NCBI RefSeq assembly: GCF_003052165.1 | Contig: NZ_CP024869.1 | Location: 2,700,001-2,764,000 of the forward strand | From: Dietzia sp. JS16-p6b | GTDB lineage: Bacteria > Actinomycetota > Actinomycetes > Mycobacteriales > Mycobacteriaceae | DNA: 64,000 bases | Reading direction: 5' to 3' | In this document: positions 7,867 through 16,600 of the stretch, piece after piece | Position numbering within the stretch: the first letter of the stretch is position 1 | Layout: each line of letters begins with the position of its first letter | The notes under the pieces: model-generated | Database searches by the model: none | What the model was told of the DNA's origin: nothing | Seen by the model: the letters and a program-made list of their open reading frames with translations, nothing else | Program-made: the position numbers and the translations under genes

Positions 7867-9009
7867 TCACCGGGGCTGGAGCCGCTCGTGGCAGCGGCGG
7901 ATGCGATCCATCCACCAGTCCCGGCGGTCGGCGCTCGCTCGCAGGCCCTCCAGCCTCGCCGGGTCCGGGGACACCGCCGCCACCGGTAGACAGCCCTCGA
8001 CCAGTGAGAACACGCCGGGTTCCACCACGTCCTCCACGAAGAACCCGCCGGTGCCCAGTCCTGCGGCGGGGATGTCGTCGCCTCCGGTTCCCTCGACGAC
8101 GTCTCCGTCGCCTCCCGCTCCGTCGCCTCCCGCCCGGTCAGGCCCGGAGCGGACGCCCGGGAGCGCCGCGGCCGCAGCGACCCCGGCCGCGACCCCCACG
8201 GCCGAGTCCAGGGCGCTCGAGACGGTGACCGGCACACCCAGTTCCGCGGCCACGGCGAGGAGTCTGCGGGGCCCGCCCAGGGGGGCGACCTTGACCACCG
8301 CACGGTCCGCGCCGCCCGCCCGCACCACGCGAAGCGGGTCCTCGGCGCGGCGGATGGACTCGTCGGCTGCCACGTCCACATGCACCCCGTCGGCGGCCAG
8401 GCGCGCGCGCAGCTGCACCAACTCATCGACGGTGGCGCACGGCTGCTCGACGTACTCCAGGCCGCGTCCGTCGAGGGCGACCGGCCCCGTGCCCGGCGCC
8501 CGGCGGGAGTCGACCGCGCGGACCGCCTGATCCAGGACGCGGACCGCGTGTGCGGCCTCGGCGACCGTCCAGGCCCCGTTGGCATCCACCCGGACGCGGG
8601 CGTCGGGGCGGGCCTGCAGGACCGCGGCGACCCGCGCGACGTCGTCGACGAGTTGCTGCCCCCTCTCGGCCACCTTGATCTTCACCGTGGAGCATCCGGG
8701 GAACCGGTCGAGGATGCCCGCCACCTCGCCCGCCGAGATCGCCGGGACCGTCGCGTTGACGGCGACCCGCGAGCGCAGCGGCGTCGGCGGGCCCTGCCAC
8801 GCCATCTCGAGCGCGGAGCGCAGCCAGTGGGCGGCCTCGGGGTCGTCGTATTCCGGGAAGGGACCGAACTCGCCCCACCCGGCCGGCCCCTCGACCAGCG
8901 CCACCTCCCGCTCGGTGACGCCACGGAACCGGACCCGCATCGGCAGGGCCACCACGTGGACGCGGGCGAGCAGATCGTCGATCGACTCGGGGCCCGGTAC
9001 GGATGTCAT
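7867..9009 (-). CDS. menC: MenC, o-succinylbenzoate synthase
   Basis: An enolase-superfamily dehydratase turning SHCHC into o-succinylbenzoate in menaquinone synthesis. The 380-aa protein has the KxK base pair in TVKIKV (about K110 and K112), metal ligands in RVDANGAW (D142), EYVEQP (E188) and VAADES (D216), and the second base in AVVKVAPLGG (K240). The C-terminus after about 290 is Gly/Asp/Val-rich. The ATG at 9009 is divergent from menB; only 23 nt separate the two start codons, and back-to-back -10 hexamers lie between them. menD, its usual neighbour, is 7 kb away. Confidence 0.95.
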   Translation of the reverse strand: MTSVPGPESIDDLLARVHVVALPMRVRFRGVTEREVALVEGPAGWGEFGPFPEYDDPEAAHWLRSALEMAWQGPPTPLRSRVAVNATVPAISAGEVAGILDRFPGCSTVKIKVAERGQQLVDDVARVAAVLQARPDARVRVDANGAWTVAEAAHAVRVLDQAVRAVDSRRAPGTGPVALDGRGLEYVEQPCATVDELVQLRARLAADGVHVDVAADESIRRAEDPLRVVRAGGADRAVVKVAPLGGPRRLLAVAAELGVPVTVSSALDSAVGVAAGVAAAAALPGVRSGPDRAGGDGAGGDGDVVEGTGGDDIPAAGLGTGGFFVEDVVEPGVFSLVEGCLPVAAVSPDPARLEGLRASADRRDWWMDRIRRCHERLQPR

Positions 9010-9015
9010 GCCTCC

Positions 9016-9025
9016 ACGCTAACGT
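9016..9025. promoter_or_regulatory. Overlapping divergent -10 elements for menC and menB
   Basis: Plus strand: TAACGT (9020-9025) then 7 nt, then the menB ATG at 9033. Minus strand: TAGCGT (9016-9021) then 6 nt, then the menC ATG at 9009. The hexamers overlap, so one polymerase would exclude the other. Both messages would start at or next to the start codon. Confidence 0.6.
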
Positions 9026-9032
9026 CGACCCC

Positions 9033-10016
9033 ATGACCGAGAGCAGCGCAGCGCAGGGCGAGACCGCGAACCCGTTCGATCCGTCGCAGTGGCGGGAGGT
9101 CGAGGGCTTTCGCAGCGGCGAGGACCTCACGGACCTGACCTACCATCGTCACGTGGGCGAGAGCCGGGCCGACGGAATCGTGCGGATCGCCTTCGACCGC
9201 CCCGAGGTGCGCAACGCCTTCCGCCCGCACACCGTGGACGAGCTGTACCGGGTCTTCGACCACGCGCGCCGCTCCCCCGACGTGGGGACCGTGCTGTTCA
9301 CCGGCAACGGGCCGAGCGCCAAGGACGGCGGCTGGGCGTTCTGCTCGGGCGGGGACCAGCGCATCCGTGGGCGGTCCGGGTACCAGTACTCCACCGAGCA
9401 CGACTCGGACGTGGCCGGCGCGACGGCGGACAAGGTCGACCAGGCGCGGGTGAAGGCCGAGGGCGGACGTCTGCACATCCTGGAGGTGCAGCGACTCATC
9501 CGCACCATGCCCAAGGTGGTGATCTGCCTGGTGAGCGGGTGGGCGGCGGGCGGGGGTCACTCGCTGCACGTGGTGAGCGACCTGACCCTGGCCAGCCGCG
9601 AGCACGCCCGGTTCAAGCAGACCGACGCCGACGTGGGGTCCTTCGACGCCGGATACGGCAGCGCCTACCTGGCCAAGCAGGTGGGCCAGAAGTTCGCGCG
9701 CGAGATCTTCTTCCTCGGTCAGGCGTACACGGCCGAGGAGATGTTCCAGATGGGCGCCGTGAACCGGGTCGTGGACCACGCCGAGCTGGAGAGCACCGCG
9801 ATCGAGTGGGCGCGGCTGATCAACGGCAAGTCGCCCACCGCGCAGCGGATGCTCAAGTTCGCGTTCAACCTCACCGACGACGGACTGATGGGCCAGCAGG
9901 TGTTCGCCGGCGAGGCCACCCGACTGGCGTACATGACCGACGAGGCCGTGGAGGGCCGGGACGCGTTCCTGGAGAAGCGGGCCCCGGACTGGGACGACTT
10001 CCCCTACTACTACTGA
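9033..10016 (+). CDS. menB: MenB, 1,4-dihydroxy-2-naphthoyl-CoA synthase
   Basis: A crotonase-fold enzyme closing the second ring of the menaquinone nucleus from OSB-CoA. The 327-aa protein has the long N-terminal extension typical of MenB, RIAFDRPEVRNAFRPHTVDEL, the oxyanion and binding loop FCSGGDQRIRG, GWAAGGGHSLHVVSDL, and DVGSFDAGYGSAYLAKQVG with the expected active-site Asp. The C-terminus EGRDAFLEKRAPDW is also typical. The ATG at 9033 lacks a ribosome site and has TAACGT 7 nt before it, so it is probably leaderless. menE follows after 17 nt. Confidence 0.96.
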   Translation: MTESSAAQGETANPFDPSQWREVEGFRSGEDLTDLTYHRHVGESRADGIVRIAFDRPEVRNAFRPHTVDELYRVFDHARRSPDVGTVLFTGNGPSAKDGGWAFCSGGDQRIRGRSGYQYSTEHDSDVAGATADKVDQARVKAEGGRLHILEVQRLIRTMPKVVICLVSGWAAGGGHSLHVVSDLTLASREHARFKQTDADVGSFDAGYGSAYLAKQVGQKFAREIFFLGQAYTAEEMFQMGAVNRVVDHAELESTAIEWARLINGKSPTAQRMLKFAFNLTDDGLMGQQVFAGEATRLAYMTDEAVEGRDAFLEKRAPDWDDFPYYY

Positions 10017-10033
10017 CGACGCCGGACCGGTCC

Positions 10034-11248
10034 ATGCCCGCCACCCGCGAACTGCGCGTGCTGCCCGTGCCCGGCGGCACGGCGGTGGCCGAGCTGTACC
10101 CCGAGTTCGAGCAGCTACTCGACGACCGCGGCCCGGCCCTGCTGCCCGTCCCGGCCGACGATCCGGTGCGTACGCGCCTGCTCTCGGACGCCATGCGGCC
10201 CGGTGACCCCGTCGACGACCGCACGGCGCTGGTGGTGAGCACCTCCGGCTCGACGGGCACTCCCAAGGGGGCGATGCTCTCGGCTGCGGCGTTGGCCGCG
10301 TCAGCGTCCGCCACGGATGCGTTCCTCGGCGGGCCGGGCCGCTGGCTGCTGGCACTTCCCGGACACCACATCGCCGGCCTGCAGGTGATCCTGCGCAGCC
10401 TCCGAGCAGGCATGGAGCCGGTCGTGGTGGACGTGACCGAGGGATTCGATCCGGCGTCCCTCCCGGACGCGGTGGCCGCCTGCCGGGTGGGTGTGAACAC
10501 CGGGGCGCCCGGCCGCGGTGCACCCCCGCGCGCCTACACCTCCCTGGTCCCCGGCCAGCTGGCCAAGGTCCTCGACGACGGCCCGCCCGAGGCCGTCGCC
10601 GCCCTGGCCTCACTCGACGCCGTGTTGCTGGGTGGAGCATCGGCCGCCCCGGACCTGCTCGCCCGGGCCGCCGGGGCCGGGATCAGGGTGGTGCGTACCT
10701 ACGGCATGAGTGAGACCGCCGGCGGGTGCGTCTACGACGGTCTGCCGCTCGACGGAGTGGAGATGGAGATCGACGACGACTCCGGCCGCGTCTGGCTATC
10801 CGGCCCGCAGCTCGCCCTGGGGTACCGCAACGCGCCCGCTCACCCGGCGTTCGCCCGCGCGGGATGGTTCCGGACCGACGACGCCGGACGGGTCGGTGAG
10901 GACGGCAGGCTCCGGATCCTGGGCAGACTCGACGAGGCGCTGAGCGTCGGCGGGCTCACGCTCCTGCCGCAGGCGGTCGAGGACTCGCTCCGTCAGCACG
11001 CCGCGGTGGTCGACGTCGTCGTCGTCGGGATCCCGGATGCCCGCCTCGGCACCCGGCCCGTCGCGGCGGTCACCCTGCGGACCGCGGCCACCCCGGACGA
11101 GCTCCGCTCCCACGTCACCGCGATGCTCGGGGCCCACTCGGCGCCCGCCGCGGTGGCCGTCGTGGACGCACTTCCGCTGTTGCCGGGCGGCAAGATCGAC
11201 CGGCGGACCGTCGCGGCACGGTTCGTCGATGGGACAATCGGAGGATGA
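10034..11248 (+). CDS. menE: MenE, o-succinylbenzoate-CoA ligase
   Basis: An acyl-CoA synthetase-family ligase that activates o-succinylbenzoate for MenB. At 404 aa it is shorter than the 450-500 aa of many MenE proteins because the N-terminal half is compact. Visible are the P-loop [13 protein letters not shown] (about 75-87), [15 protein letters not shown], the adenine site [20 protein letters not shown], and the catalytic Lys region [10 protein letters not shown]. It follows menB by 17 nt and its stop overlaps the menA start (ATGA), so the three are one operon. Confidence 0.94.
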   Translation: MPATRELRVLPVPGGTAVAELYPEFEQLLDDRGPALLPVPADDPVRTRLLSDAMRPGDPVDDRTALVVSTSGSTGTPKGAMLSAAALAASASATDAFLGGPGRWLLALPGHHIAGLQVILRSLRAGMEPVVVDVTEGFDPASLPDAVAACRVGVNTGAPGRGAPPRAYTSLVPGQLAKVLDDGPPEAVAALASLDAVLLGGASAAPDLLARAAGAGIRVVRTYGMSETAGGCVYDGLPLDGVEMEIDDDSGRVWLSGPQLALGYRNAPAHPAFARAGWFRTDDAGRVGEDGRLRILGRLDEALSVGGLTLLPQAVEDSLRQHAAVVDVVVVGIPDARLGTRPVAAVTLRTAATPDELRSHVTAMLGAHSAPAAVAVVDALPLLPGGKIDRRTVAARFVDGTIGG

Positions 11249-12204
11249 CCCGCGAGACCGACTTCTCCGATGCCGCCGAGCACCCCGAGCACCCCGAAGA
11301 CCCCGAGCACCCCGCCCGGCCCGCCGGCGCCTCCTTGTCCGACTGGCTCCAGGGGGCCCGACCACGGACGTGGCCCAACGCGTTCGCGCCGGTGCTGGTG
11401 GGTTCGGCGGCCGCGGCGCTGGCCGGTGGCTTCGTCTGGTGGAAGGCGCTGCTCGCACTGGTGGTGGCGTGGTCGTTCATCGTGGGCGTCAACTACGCCA
11501 ACGACTACTCCGACGGCATCCGCGGAACGGACGACGACCGCGTGGGCCCGCTGCGACTCGTGGGGTCGGGACTCGCCCGCCCCCAGGCGGTGAAGTGGGC
11601 GGCGTTCGCGTTCCTCGGTCTGGGCGGCCTGGCCGGGGTGGTGCTCAGCGTCACCTCGGCGCCGTGGCTGATCGCCGTGGGGCTGGTGTGCATCCTCGCT
11701 GCCTGGTTCTACACCGGCGGCAGGAGCCCCTACGGGTACCGCGGCCTCGGCGAGGTGGCGGTGTTCGTGTTCTTCGGTCTGGTGGCCGTGACCGGCACCC
11801 AGTTCACCCAGCTCGGGTCCGTCACCTGGTACGCGCTCGTCGCGGCGGTGGCCGTGGGCAGCTTCTCCTGCGCGGTCAACCTCACCAACAATCTGCGGGA
11901 CATCCCGTCCGACACCGAGGCGGGCAAGATCACGCTGGCCGTCCGGCTGGGCGACTCACGGACCCGGGGCCTGCACGCCGTCCTGGAGTTGCTGGTGCCG
12001 CTCCTGGCCACGCTGGCGCTGATCCCGGCGACGCCGTGGGCGCTGCTGGGTCTGTTGGCGATGCCGGTCGCGTGGAGGGCCAACGCGCCGGTCCGGGCGC
12101 GCGCCACGGGCGCCGGGCTCATCCCCGCGCTCACGGTGGCCGGGATGGCCATGCTCGCCTGGAGCGTCCTGGTCAGCGCCGGGATGCTGATCGCCTCCCT
12201 ATAG
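11245..12204 (+). CDS. menA: MenA, 1,4-dihydroxy-2-naphthoate polyprenyltransferase
   Basis: An integral membrane UbiA-superfamily prenyltransferase that attaches the isoprenoid tail to DHNA, giving demethylmenaquinone. The 319-aa protein shows the first Asp-rich motif [17 protein letters not shown], the second motif [18 protein letters not shown], and about eight or nine hydrophobic spans. The N-terminus has a His/Pro/Glu-rich tract ([12 protein letters not shown]) that is probably disordered and cytosolic. It overlaps menE by 4 nt and converges with the next gene, leaving only 2 nt between stops. Confidence 0.95.
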   Translation: MTRETDFSDAAEHPEHPEDPEHPARPAGASLSDWLQGARPRTWPNAFAPVLVGSAAAALAGGFVWWKALLALVVAWSFIVGVNYANDYSDGIRGTDDDRVGPLRLVGSGLARPQAVKWAAFAFLGLGGLAGVVLSVTSAPWLIAVGLVCILAAWFYTGGRSPYGYRGLGEVAVFVFFGLVAVTGTQFTQLGSVTWYALVAAVAVGSFSCAVNLTNNLRDIPSDTEAGKITLAVRLGDSRTRGLHAVLELLVPLLATLALIPATPWALLGLLAMPVAWRANAPVRARATGAGLIPALTVAGMAMLAWSVLVSAGMLIASL

Positions 12205-12206
12205 CA

Positions 12207-12812
12207 CTACTTGCCGAGCGACCCCTCGGGCACGGCGTCCCAGGCCGCCTGGATACCGTCGTTGATCGCCAGCGCGGCTCCTCGGAGGGCGTCCCTGACC
12301 TCGATCGGCAGCGGGAGCGCGTCGATATCGGCGATGGCGATGGTGCCGGGCGCAGGCGGTGCCGCGGGGGCCGGGGCAGGGGCGGGCGGCGCCGCGGGGG
12401 CGGGCGCCGGAGCCGGCGCTCCCCCGCCGGCACGTCCGGTGATGGTCACGGTGGTCGTCTCGGTCCGCACGGGGATGCCGCCGATGTAGGCGGTCGCCAC
12501 GGGCCGGTACACACCCGGGGTGGTCGGCACGCCCTGGATGGCGGTGGTCCGCGGGTTGTAGGTCAGCCCTGGCGGCAGACCCTGGAACTGCAGTGTCGCG
12601 CCGGGCGGGAGAGTCACCTGATCGCTGACGCGGTTCTCCATGTAGACGCCCACCGGGAAGCTCAGCGACGGCAACGCGGCCGGCGCCACCTCCGTGGCCT
12701 CGATCACGAGGGGTGCGGCGTCAGGGGACTCCACCTGCCCCGACGCCACCCCGATCGCCGCCATGGCGGCCAGGGCGGCGGTGGAGGCGATGACGGGACG
12801 GGAGAGGTGCAT
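12207..12812 (-). CDS. Secreted protein with putative Ig-like (He_PIG-type) domain
   Basis: A 201-aa protein with a signal peptide (MHLSRPVIASTAALAAMAAIG) and an Ig-like stretch at about 65-130 with LPPGLTYNPRTTAIQGVPTTPGVY, the usual G-x-P-x-x-x-G-x-Y pattern. An Ala-Pro linker (APAPAPAAPPAP repeated) follows, then a short acidic end. It is expected outside the membrane or in the cell envelope. The start at 12812 is chosen because the signal peptide begins there. It is the last of four minus-strand secreted proteins, each with its own upstream gap. The function is unknown; Ig-like modules often mediate adhesion or wall contact. Confidence 0.8.
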   Translation of the reverse strand: MHLSRPVIASTAALAAMAAIGVASGQVESPDAAPLVIEATEVAPAALPSLSFPVGVYMENRVSDQVTLPPGATLQFQGLPPGLTYNPRTTAIQGVPTTPGVYRPVATAYIGGIPVRTETTTVTITGRAGGGAPAPAPAPAAPPAPAPAPAAPPAPGTIAIADIDALPLPIEVRDALRGAALAINDGIQAAWDAVPEGSLGK

Positions 12813-12968
12813 GCGTGCCTTTCGGGGGTCATCGGCGAGATCCGGGTGCGAACCAGGCCACCGTAACCCACGAATGCACGTCACCCCGAGGCCTTCTCAT
12901 CATGTGAGAGGGACTCGGGGTGGACGTGGTCACCGGCGACCTGCGCGGCCGCCGGGAGTTCGTGGGTC

Positions 12969-14174
12969 TCAGCCGCGGCCGTTCGCGACCGTCGGACCCG
13001 GGGCCTGGACGGTGCTGGGTGCACCGGCCGCGACGGTGGGGGCGGTCGATCCGGCCGAGCCGCCACCGTTGTTCGAGCCCTCGGTTGACGTGCCCGGAAG
13101 CGCCGGGAGCAGCGAGGAGGTCCCCGGGGCCGAGGACCCGCCGCCCAGTGCCAGGCCGAGTCCGGCGAGGCCCAGCAGGGCGATCCCCGTGAAGGCGAGG
13201 CCGGGCGCCAGCGCCCCGAGGGATCCGGTGTCGAGGGGCGAGGAGGAGCCCGGCACCTCGACCTGCCCGACGGTGTTCAACCCGCCGCCCGCGGTGAGGT
13301 CGCCTCCGGTGGTGGTCTCGCCTTCGGTCGTCGACCCGGTCTGGCCGCCGGTGTCGAGCAGTGAGCCGAGCGGCCCCAGGCTCTGGGTGTCGATTCCGCC
13401 GGTCACCTCGCCGGTGGCCTCCCCACCCGCGTTGCCCGCCGACCCGAGCGGCGATCCGGTGTCGGGGGTGGTGTCGTCACCCGGGGAGCCACCGGCCAGG
13501 CTCCCCAGGCCGAGCTGCGCGTTGGCGTCGCTGCCGAGCGGCGCGGAAGGGGTCTGCCCCGGAGCGTCGGGGGTCGCCCCGCCGGTGCCGAGCGATCCGG
13601 TGACCATCTCGCCGGCCGAGTCCCCACCGAGCGAGGTCACGATGCTCACGACGGCGCCGAGGATGGCGTCCGTGCCTGCGGAACCCGTGGTGATCTGCCC
13701 ACCGGCCTGGGCCTCGCCGCCGAGGCTGCCCTCGACGGCGGCGGCGGACCCGGCCTCGGCACCGACCGGGGCGGTGCCGTCGGGGTTGTTGACGGTGAGG
13801 GTCACGGGGATGGTGACGGCCTGGCCGCCGAGGGTGCCGACGACCGTCACGGTGTAGACGCCCGCGGCCGCGGTGGTTCCGGAGATGACGCCATCCGCGT
13901 AGGTCAGCCCCTCGGGCAGACCGTTGACCTCGGTGATGACGATGCCGCTCCACTCCCCGGCCCCGACGAGGCCCTGGAGATCGAACGAGTACGAGGCGCC
14001 GGCGTTGAACGCCGGGGCGGTGACCGCCACGGTCTGGACGTCACCGCGGACGGTCGGGGCGTCGGGGGTGGCGACGACGACGCCGCCCACGAGGGCGACC
14101 GCGGCCGCGGCTGCGACGGGGGCGACGAGGCGACCCCGGACGATACGACGGGGGCGGGCGAGGCGAGCACGCAT
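12969..14174 (-). CDS. Secreted Ig-like and Gly/Ser/Thr-rich surface protein
   Basis: A 401-aa protein with an N-terminal signal sequence (GRLVAPVAAAAAVALVGGVVVA), one Ig-like module at about 45-130 (FDLQGLVGAG..., NGLPEGLTYADGVISGTTAAAGVYTVTV), a long Gly/Ser/Thr/Asp tract with repeated SLG and GSLG, and a hydrophobic segment near 330 (LAFTGIALLGLAGLGLALGGG) that could anchor the C-terminus. The latter begins with a LAFTG stretch recalling an LPxTG sortase signal, though it is followed by about 60 more residues. The ATG at 14174 has AAGGAAC upstream. The function is unknown. Confidence 0.8.
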   Translation of the reverse strand: MRARLARPRRIVRGRLVAPVAAAAAVALVGGVVVATPDAPTVRGDVQTVAVTAPAFNAGASYSFDLQGLVGAGEWSGIVITEVNGLPEGLTYADGVISGTTAAAGVYTVTVVGTLGGQAVTIPVTLTVNNPDGTAPVGAEAGSAAAVEGSLGGEAQAGGQITTGSAGTDAILGAVVSIVTSLGGDSAGEMVTGSLGTGGATPDAPGQTPSAPLGSDANAQLGLGSLAGGSPGDDTTPDTGSPLGSAGNAGGEATGEVTGGIDTQSLGPLGSLLDTGGQTGSTTEGETTTGGDLTAGGGLNTVGQVEVPGSSSPLDTGSLGALAPGLAFTGIALLGLAGLGLALGGGSSAPGTSSLLPALPGTSTEGSNNGGGSAGSTAPTVAAGAPSTVQAPGPTVANGRG

Positions 14175-14280
14175 CGGCTGGTTCCTTCCGGAGGGGTTCG
14201 GATCGCTCACTCCCCGGATACGGGAGCGCAGACCATTACAAGAGTCACTCTAACCCCACACACATCAACTGTCTACTTCT

Positions 14281-14325
14281 GTCTCAATAGTCACAGAATT
14301 ATCTTGAGTCACAGTAGTCACACAC
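14281..14325. promoter_or_regulatory. 9-bp GTCACA iterons (MtrA-box-like)
   Basis: Nonamers starting at 14281 (GTCTCAATA), 14290 (GTCACAGAA), 14308 (GTCACAGTA) and 14317 (GTCACACAC) are all in one 9-bp phase; the 14299 unit is degenerate. From memory, the MtrA response-regulator motif in mycobacteria is a 9-bp direct repeat close to GTCACAgcG. The array lies about 105-150 nt upstream of the gene starting at 14174. Confidence 0.55.
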
Positions 14326-14425
14326 CCTGTGGGGTATGCCTACCTATATGGGTCCGCACTTATCGCCGCGCCCACACCCGACTACCGCGCCGCCATCGAC
14401 TCCCCGCTCAGCCCACGACATGACC

Positions 14426-14457
14426 GCGGCCCGGCCCCCTGAAGGGGACCGGGCCGC
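14426..14457. terminator. Strong GC hairpin, probable terminator
   Basis: GCGGCCCGG plus a C run, loop TGAA, then GGGG-A-CCGGGCCGC; arms of about 13 bp with one bulge. It lies 36 nt past the stop of the minus-strand gene 14493-15266. It has no U-tract, as is common in actinobacteria. Confidence 0.7.
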
Positions 14458-14492
14458 AGGCTCGGGGTTCTGCACTGGAAGAGAGTCGCCGC

Positions 14493-15266
14493 TCAGGCTC
14501 CGGGGGTCGGGACGCTGGTCGGCAGGGCGACCGCTCCGGTCCGGGACGCCGAGACGTCGCCCGCACTCTGACCGACCGGGCCGGAGGTCAGGGTGGAGCT
14601 CGAGGAGGAGGTCGAGGTCGGTGCGCCCGACCCACCGCCGAGGCTGCCCGCTCCAGCGCTTCCGGTGCCGCCGGGCGCGACGGTCCCGGTGACCGTGGTG
14701 ACCGGATTGCCGTCCCCGTCGACGATCACGGTCACGGGCGGCTGAACCATCTCGCCGCCGAAGACGGCCGTGCACAGCGGCTCGGTCAACGACCCGGTCT
14801 GTCCCACGAGGTTCGCGCCGCCACCGGGTCCGGCGAGCACATCGAGCAGGTTGGGGAAGGTTCCCAGGGCGGAGGTGACGAAGTCGAGGACCGCCGTCGG
14901 GACCCCCGAGATGCCGAACAGCGGATAGAACTTGGCGACCGAGCCGCCGAGATCGGGCAACTCACACGTCGCCTCGGACTCCGGCGCGAGGTCACCCACG
15001 CTGGAGTCCTCCGCACTGGCGGTGTCGAGGCTGCCCCCCTGGCCGGCATCGCCGTCGTCGACACCGCCGCTTCCGGAGCCCTCGCCGCTCCCGCCCGGGA
15101 GGCTTCCGGATTCACCGCCGCCCCCGACGAGGCTGCCGAGGTCCAGGCTGCCCGTCGCCGAGCCGTCCGGGCCGTCACCCCCCGTCTGGGCGCTGACGAT
15201 CGGGACGGAGAGTGCGACCGCCATCAGGGCGGCGGCGGAGGCGGTGACGACCCTGCGGGCGGACAT
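14493..15266 (-). CDS. Secreted Gly/Ser-rich protein of unknown function
   Basis: A 257-aa protein with a signal peptide (MSARRVVTASAAALMAVALSVPIVSAQ) and then a Gly/Ser/Asp tract rich in GSLxG. The conserved-looking core at about 95-190 (CELPDLGGSVAKFYPLFGISGVPTAV..., PLCTAVFGGEMV) has two Cys that could form a disulfide. The tail is Gly/Ser/Thr-rich. No Ig-like module was clear. The start at 15266 follows AAGGGG. GSLG-type repeats tie it to its neighbours. The function is unknown. Confidence 0.78.
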   Translation of the reverse strand: MSARRVVTASAAALMAVALSVPIVSAQTGGDGPDGSATGSLDLGSLVGGGGESGSLPGGSGEGSGSGGVDDGDAGQGGSLDTASAEDSSVGDLAPESEATCELPDLGGSVAKFYPLFGISGVPTAVLDFVTSALGTFPNLLDVLAGPGGGANLVGQTGSLTEPLCTAVFGGEMVQPPVTVIVDGDGNPVTTVTGTVAPGGTGSAGAGSLGGGSGAPTSTSSSSSTLTSGPVGQSAGDVSASRTGAVALPTSVPTPGA

Positions 15267-15411
15267 GGCGATGAGACCCCTTAGCTGGAGACGGACCAGG
15301 ATGCGACTAACGCGGTCACGCGCCATCACGGGTGAGTGGCGCCTGTTCTCGACAGGAGGACTGTATCCCGATCGGCCGGGGTCCGGTAGAGCTTCGGCGA
15401 AGCGTCAGCGG

Positions 15412-16509
15412 TCAGTCTCCGAGGCTCCCCGCGCCGGTCGTGACCATCCCGAGCAACGCGGCCGGGGCACTGCCCACAGCCGCCCCTCCGGCGGCCTCCG
15501 CGTCGGTCCCGCCCGAGGACTCGCCGCCCAGCAGCCCCGGCGAGAGGGTGCACAGGATCTGCCCGGCCGATCCCAGGTCCTGGGTCGAACCGCTCTGGCC
15601 GAGCAGCGACGGGAGCATGGTCACCACCGCGTTCACCAGGACCAGCAGCAACCCGGAGGTCTCGGCGTCCCCGCCTCCGGTGAGGGCGGGCAGGAGCGCA
15701 CCCACCGAGGCACCGTCCACCTCCCCGTCACCGAGGGCGGCGCACAGGTCGGGCGTGGTGCCCGTCTCGTCGTCGGTGGTGTCGGGTCCGGAACCGTCGG
15801 CCTCCACGGGATCGGCCGCCGGGACGCCGGGCACGGCGGAGAGGGTCGGGGCCGGCTGTGCGGGTGTGGTCGTGGCGCCGGGGTCGGTGGACGGTGAGGA
15901 GTCGCCGGTCGCGCCGGGGTCGGTGGAGGGTGTGGAGTCGCCGGTCGCGGCGGGCCCGGTGGTCGTGGCGGGCGAGGTCGTGGCGGGCGAGGTCGTGGCG
16001 GGCGAGGTCGTGGCGGGCGAGGTCGTGGTCTCCCCGTCACCGACGGGGTCGGTCGACGGGTCGACCACGGTGACCGTGAGCTTCTCGGACTCGGACACCG
16101 GCCCGTTGGAGACCGTGACCAGCACCTCGTAGTCACCCGCCCGGGTGGGCGTTCCGGAGATCACCCAGCCGTCCTGGGTCAGGCCGTCCGGCAACCCGGT
16201 GACCTGGATGGAGGTGCCGGCCGGGATCGCACCCCCGGCGGCACGGGCCACCACGGGTTCGAGGTCGAGGTTGACCGGGACCCCCAGCTCCATCTCCTGC
16301 GCCGTCGAGTCCTCGGTCGCGGGATCCTGGACCCCCGCCTCCTGGCCGGCCGCGTTCTGCGCCAGCAGGATGTCGCCCGTGGCGATATCGGTCGGCGCGG
16401 ACACGGCGACGACGGTCCCGCCCCCGACTACGGCGAGCGCGGCCAGCGCGCCTCCGAGAGCGAGGGAACGGGTGCGGGGGGCGGGGCTGTGGGGGCGGCG
16501 CTGGAACAT
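15412..16509 (-). CDS. Secreted Ig-like protein with TTSPA repeats
   Basis: A 365-aa protein with a signal peptide (SLALGGALAALAVVGGGTVVAVSA), an Ig-like module at about 65-140 (VTGLPDGLTQDGWVISGTPTRAGDYEVLVTV), then a Thr/Ser/Pro linker with four exact TTSPA units and an imperfect 11-aa TGDSxPSTDPGA repeat. A C-terminal domain with two Cys (DLCAALGDG..., ILCTLSPGLLG) follows. The linker looks like a wall-spanning, possibly glycosylated stalk (inference). The ATG at 16509 follows AAGGTG. GTCACA iterons lie just upstream. The C-terminal domain resembles the core of the gene at 14493 in Cys placement. Confidence 0.8.
   Translation of the reverse strand: MFQRRPHSPAPRTRSLALGGALAALAVVGGGTVVAVSAPTDIATGDILLAQNAAGQEAGVQDPATEDSTAQEMELGVPVNLDLEPVVARAAGGAIPAGTSIQVTGLPDGLTQDGWVISGTPTRAGDYEVLVTVSNGPVSESEKLTVTVVDPSTDPVGDGETTTSPATTSPATTSPATTSPATTTGPAATGDSTPSTDPGATGDSSPSTDPGATTTPAQPAPTLSAVPGVPAADPVEADGSGPDTTDDETGTTPDLCAALGDGEVDGASVGALLPALTGGGDAETSGLLLVLVNAVVTMLPSLLGQSGSTQDLGSAGQILCTLSPGLLGGESSGGTDAEAAGGAAVGSAPAALLGMVTTGAGSLGD
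15965..16024. repeat. 15-bp in-frame tandem repeat, four exact copies
   Basis: The unit GTGGCGGGCGAGGTC (plus strand) encodes TTSPA units on the minus strand. Copies are identical at base level, suggesting recent slippage. Copy-number change would lengthen or shorten the linker without a frameshift. Confidence 0.92.
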
Positions 16510-16555
16510 GGATTCACCTTGTCGTCCGGGGGCGGGGCACGACCGGGACAGCCCA

Positions 16556-16600
16556 GTCACCTGTGCACCATACGTCACATTAGTCACACGAGCCACACCT
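16556..16600. promoter_or_regulatory. 9-bp GTCACA iterons (MtrA-box-like)
   Basis: Five consecutive nonamers begin at 16556 (GTCACCTGT), 16565 (degenerate), 16574 (GTCACATTA), 16583 (GTCACACGA) and 16592 (GCCACACCT). The array is 47-91 nt upstream of the gene starting at 16509, in the likely promoter, and 124 nt or more from the divergent ABC transporter gene. Confidence 0.58.

Larger units (their letters stand above)
14175..14492. other. Promoter region with GTCACA iterons plus a terminator hairpin
   Basis: This gap holds an AT-richer promoter zone (14230-14345) for the gene starting at 14174 and, further away, the hairpin that ends the next gene upstream. Nothing in it looks coding. An imperfect palindrome ACACCC-TGTG-GGGTAT lies at 14321-14336. 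Confidence 0.75.

Noticed and set aside
7094-8585. Open frames on both strands crossing the AbiEi-like gene end, the repeats and menC
   Set aside because: They run across an intergenic repeat region and two proven genes in the wrong frame, with no ribosome site and no domain.
13129-13230. LPxTG sortase signal in the surface protein at 12969
   Set aside because: LAFTG is followed by a hydrophobic stretch but then about 60 more residues without the short basic tail, so it is not a standard sorting signal.
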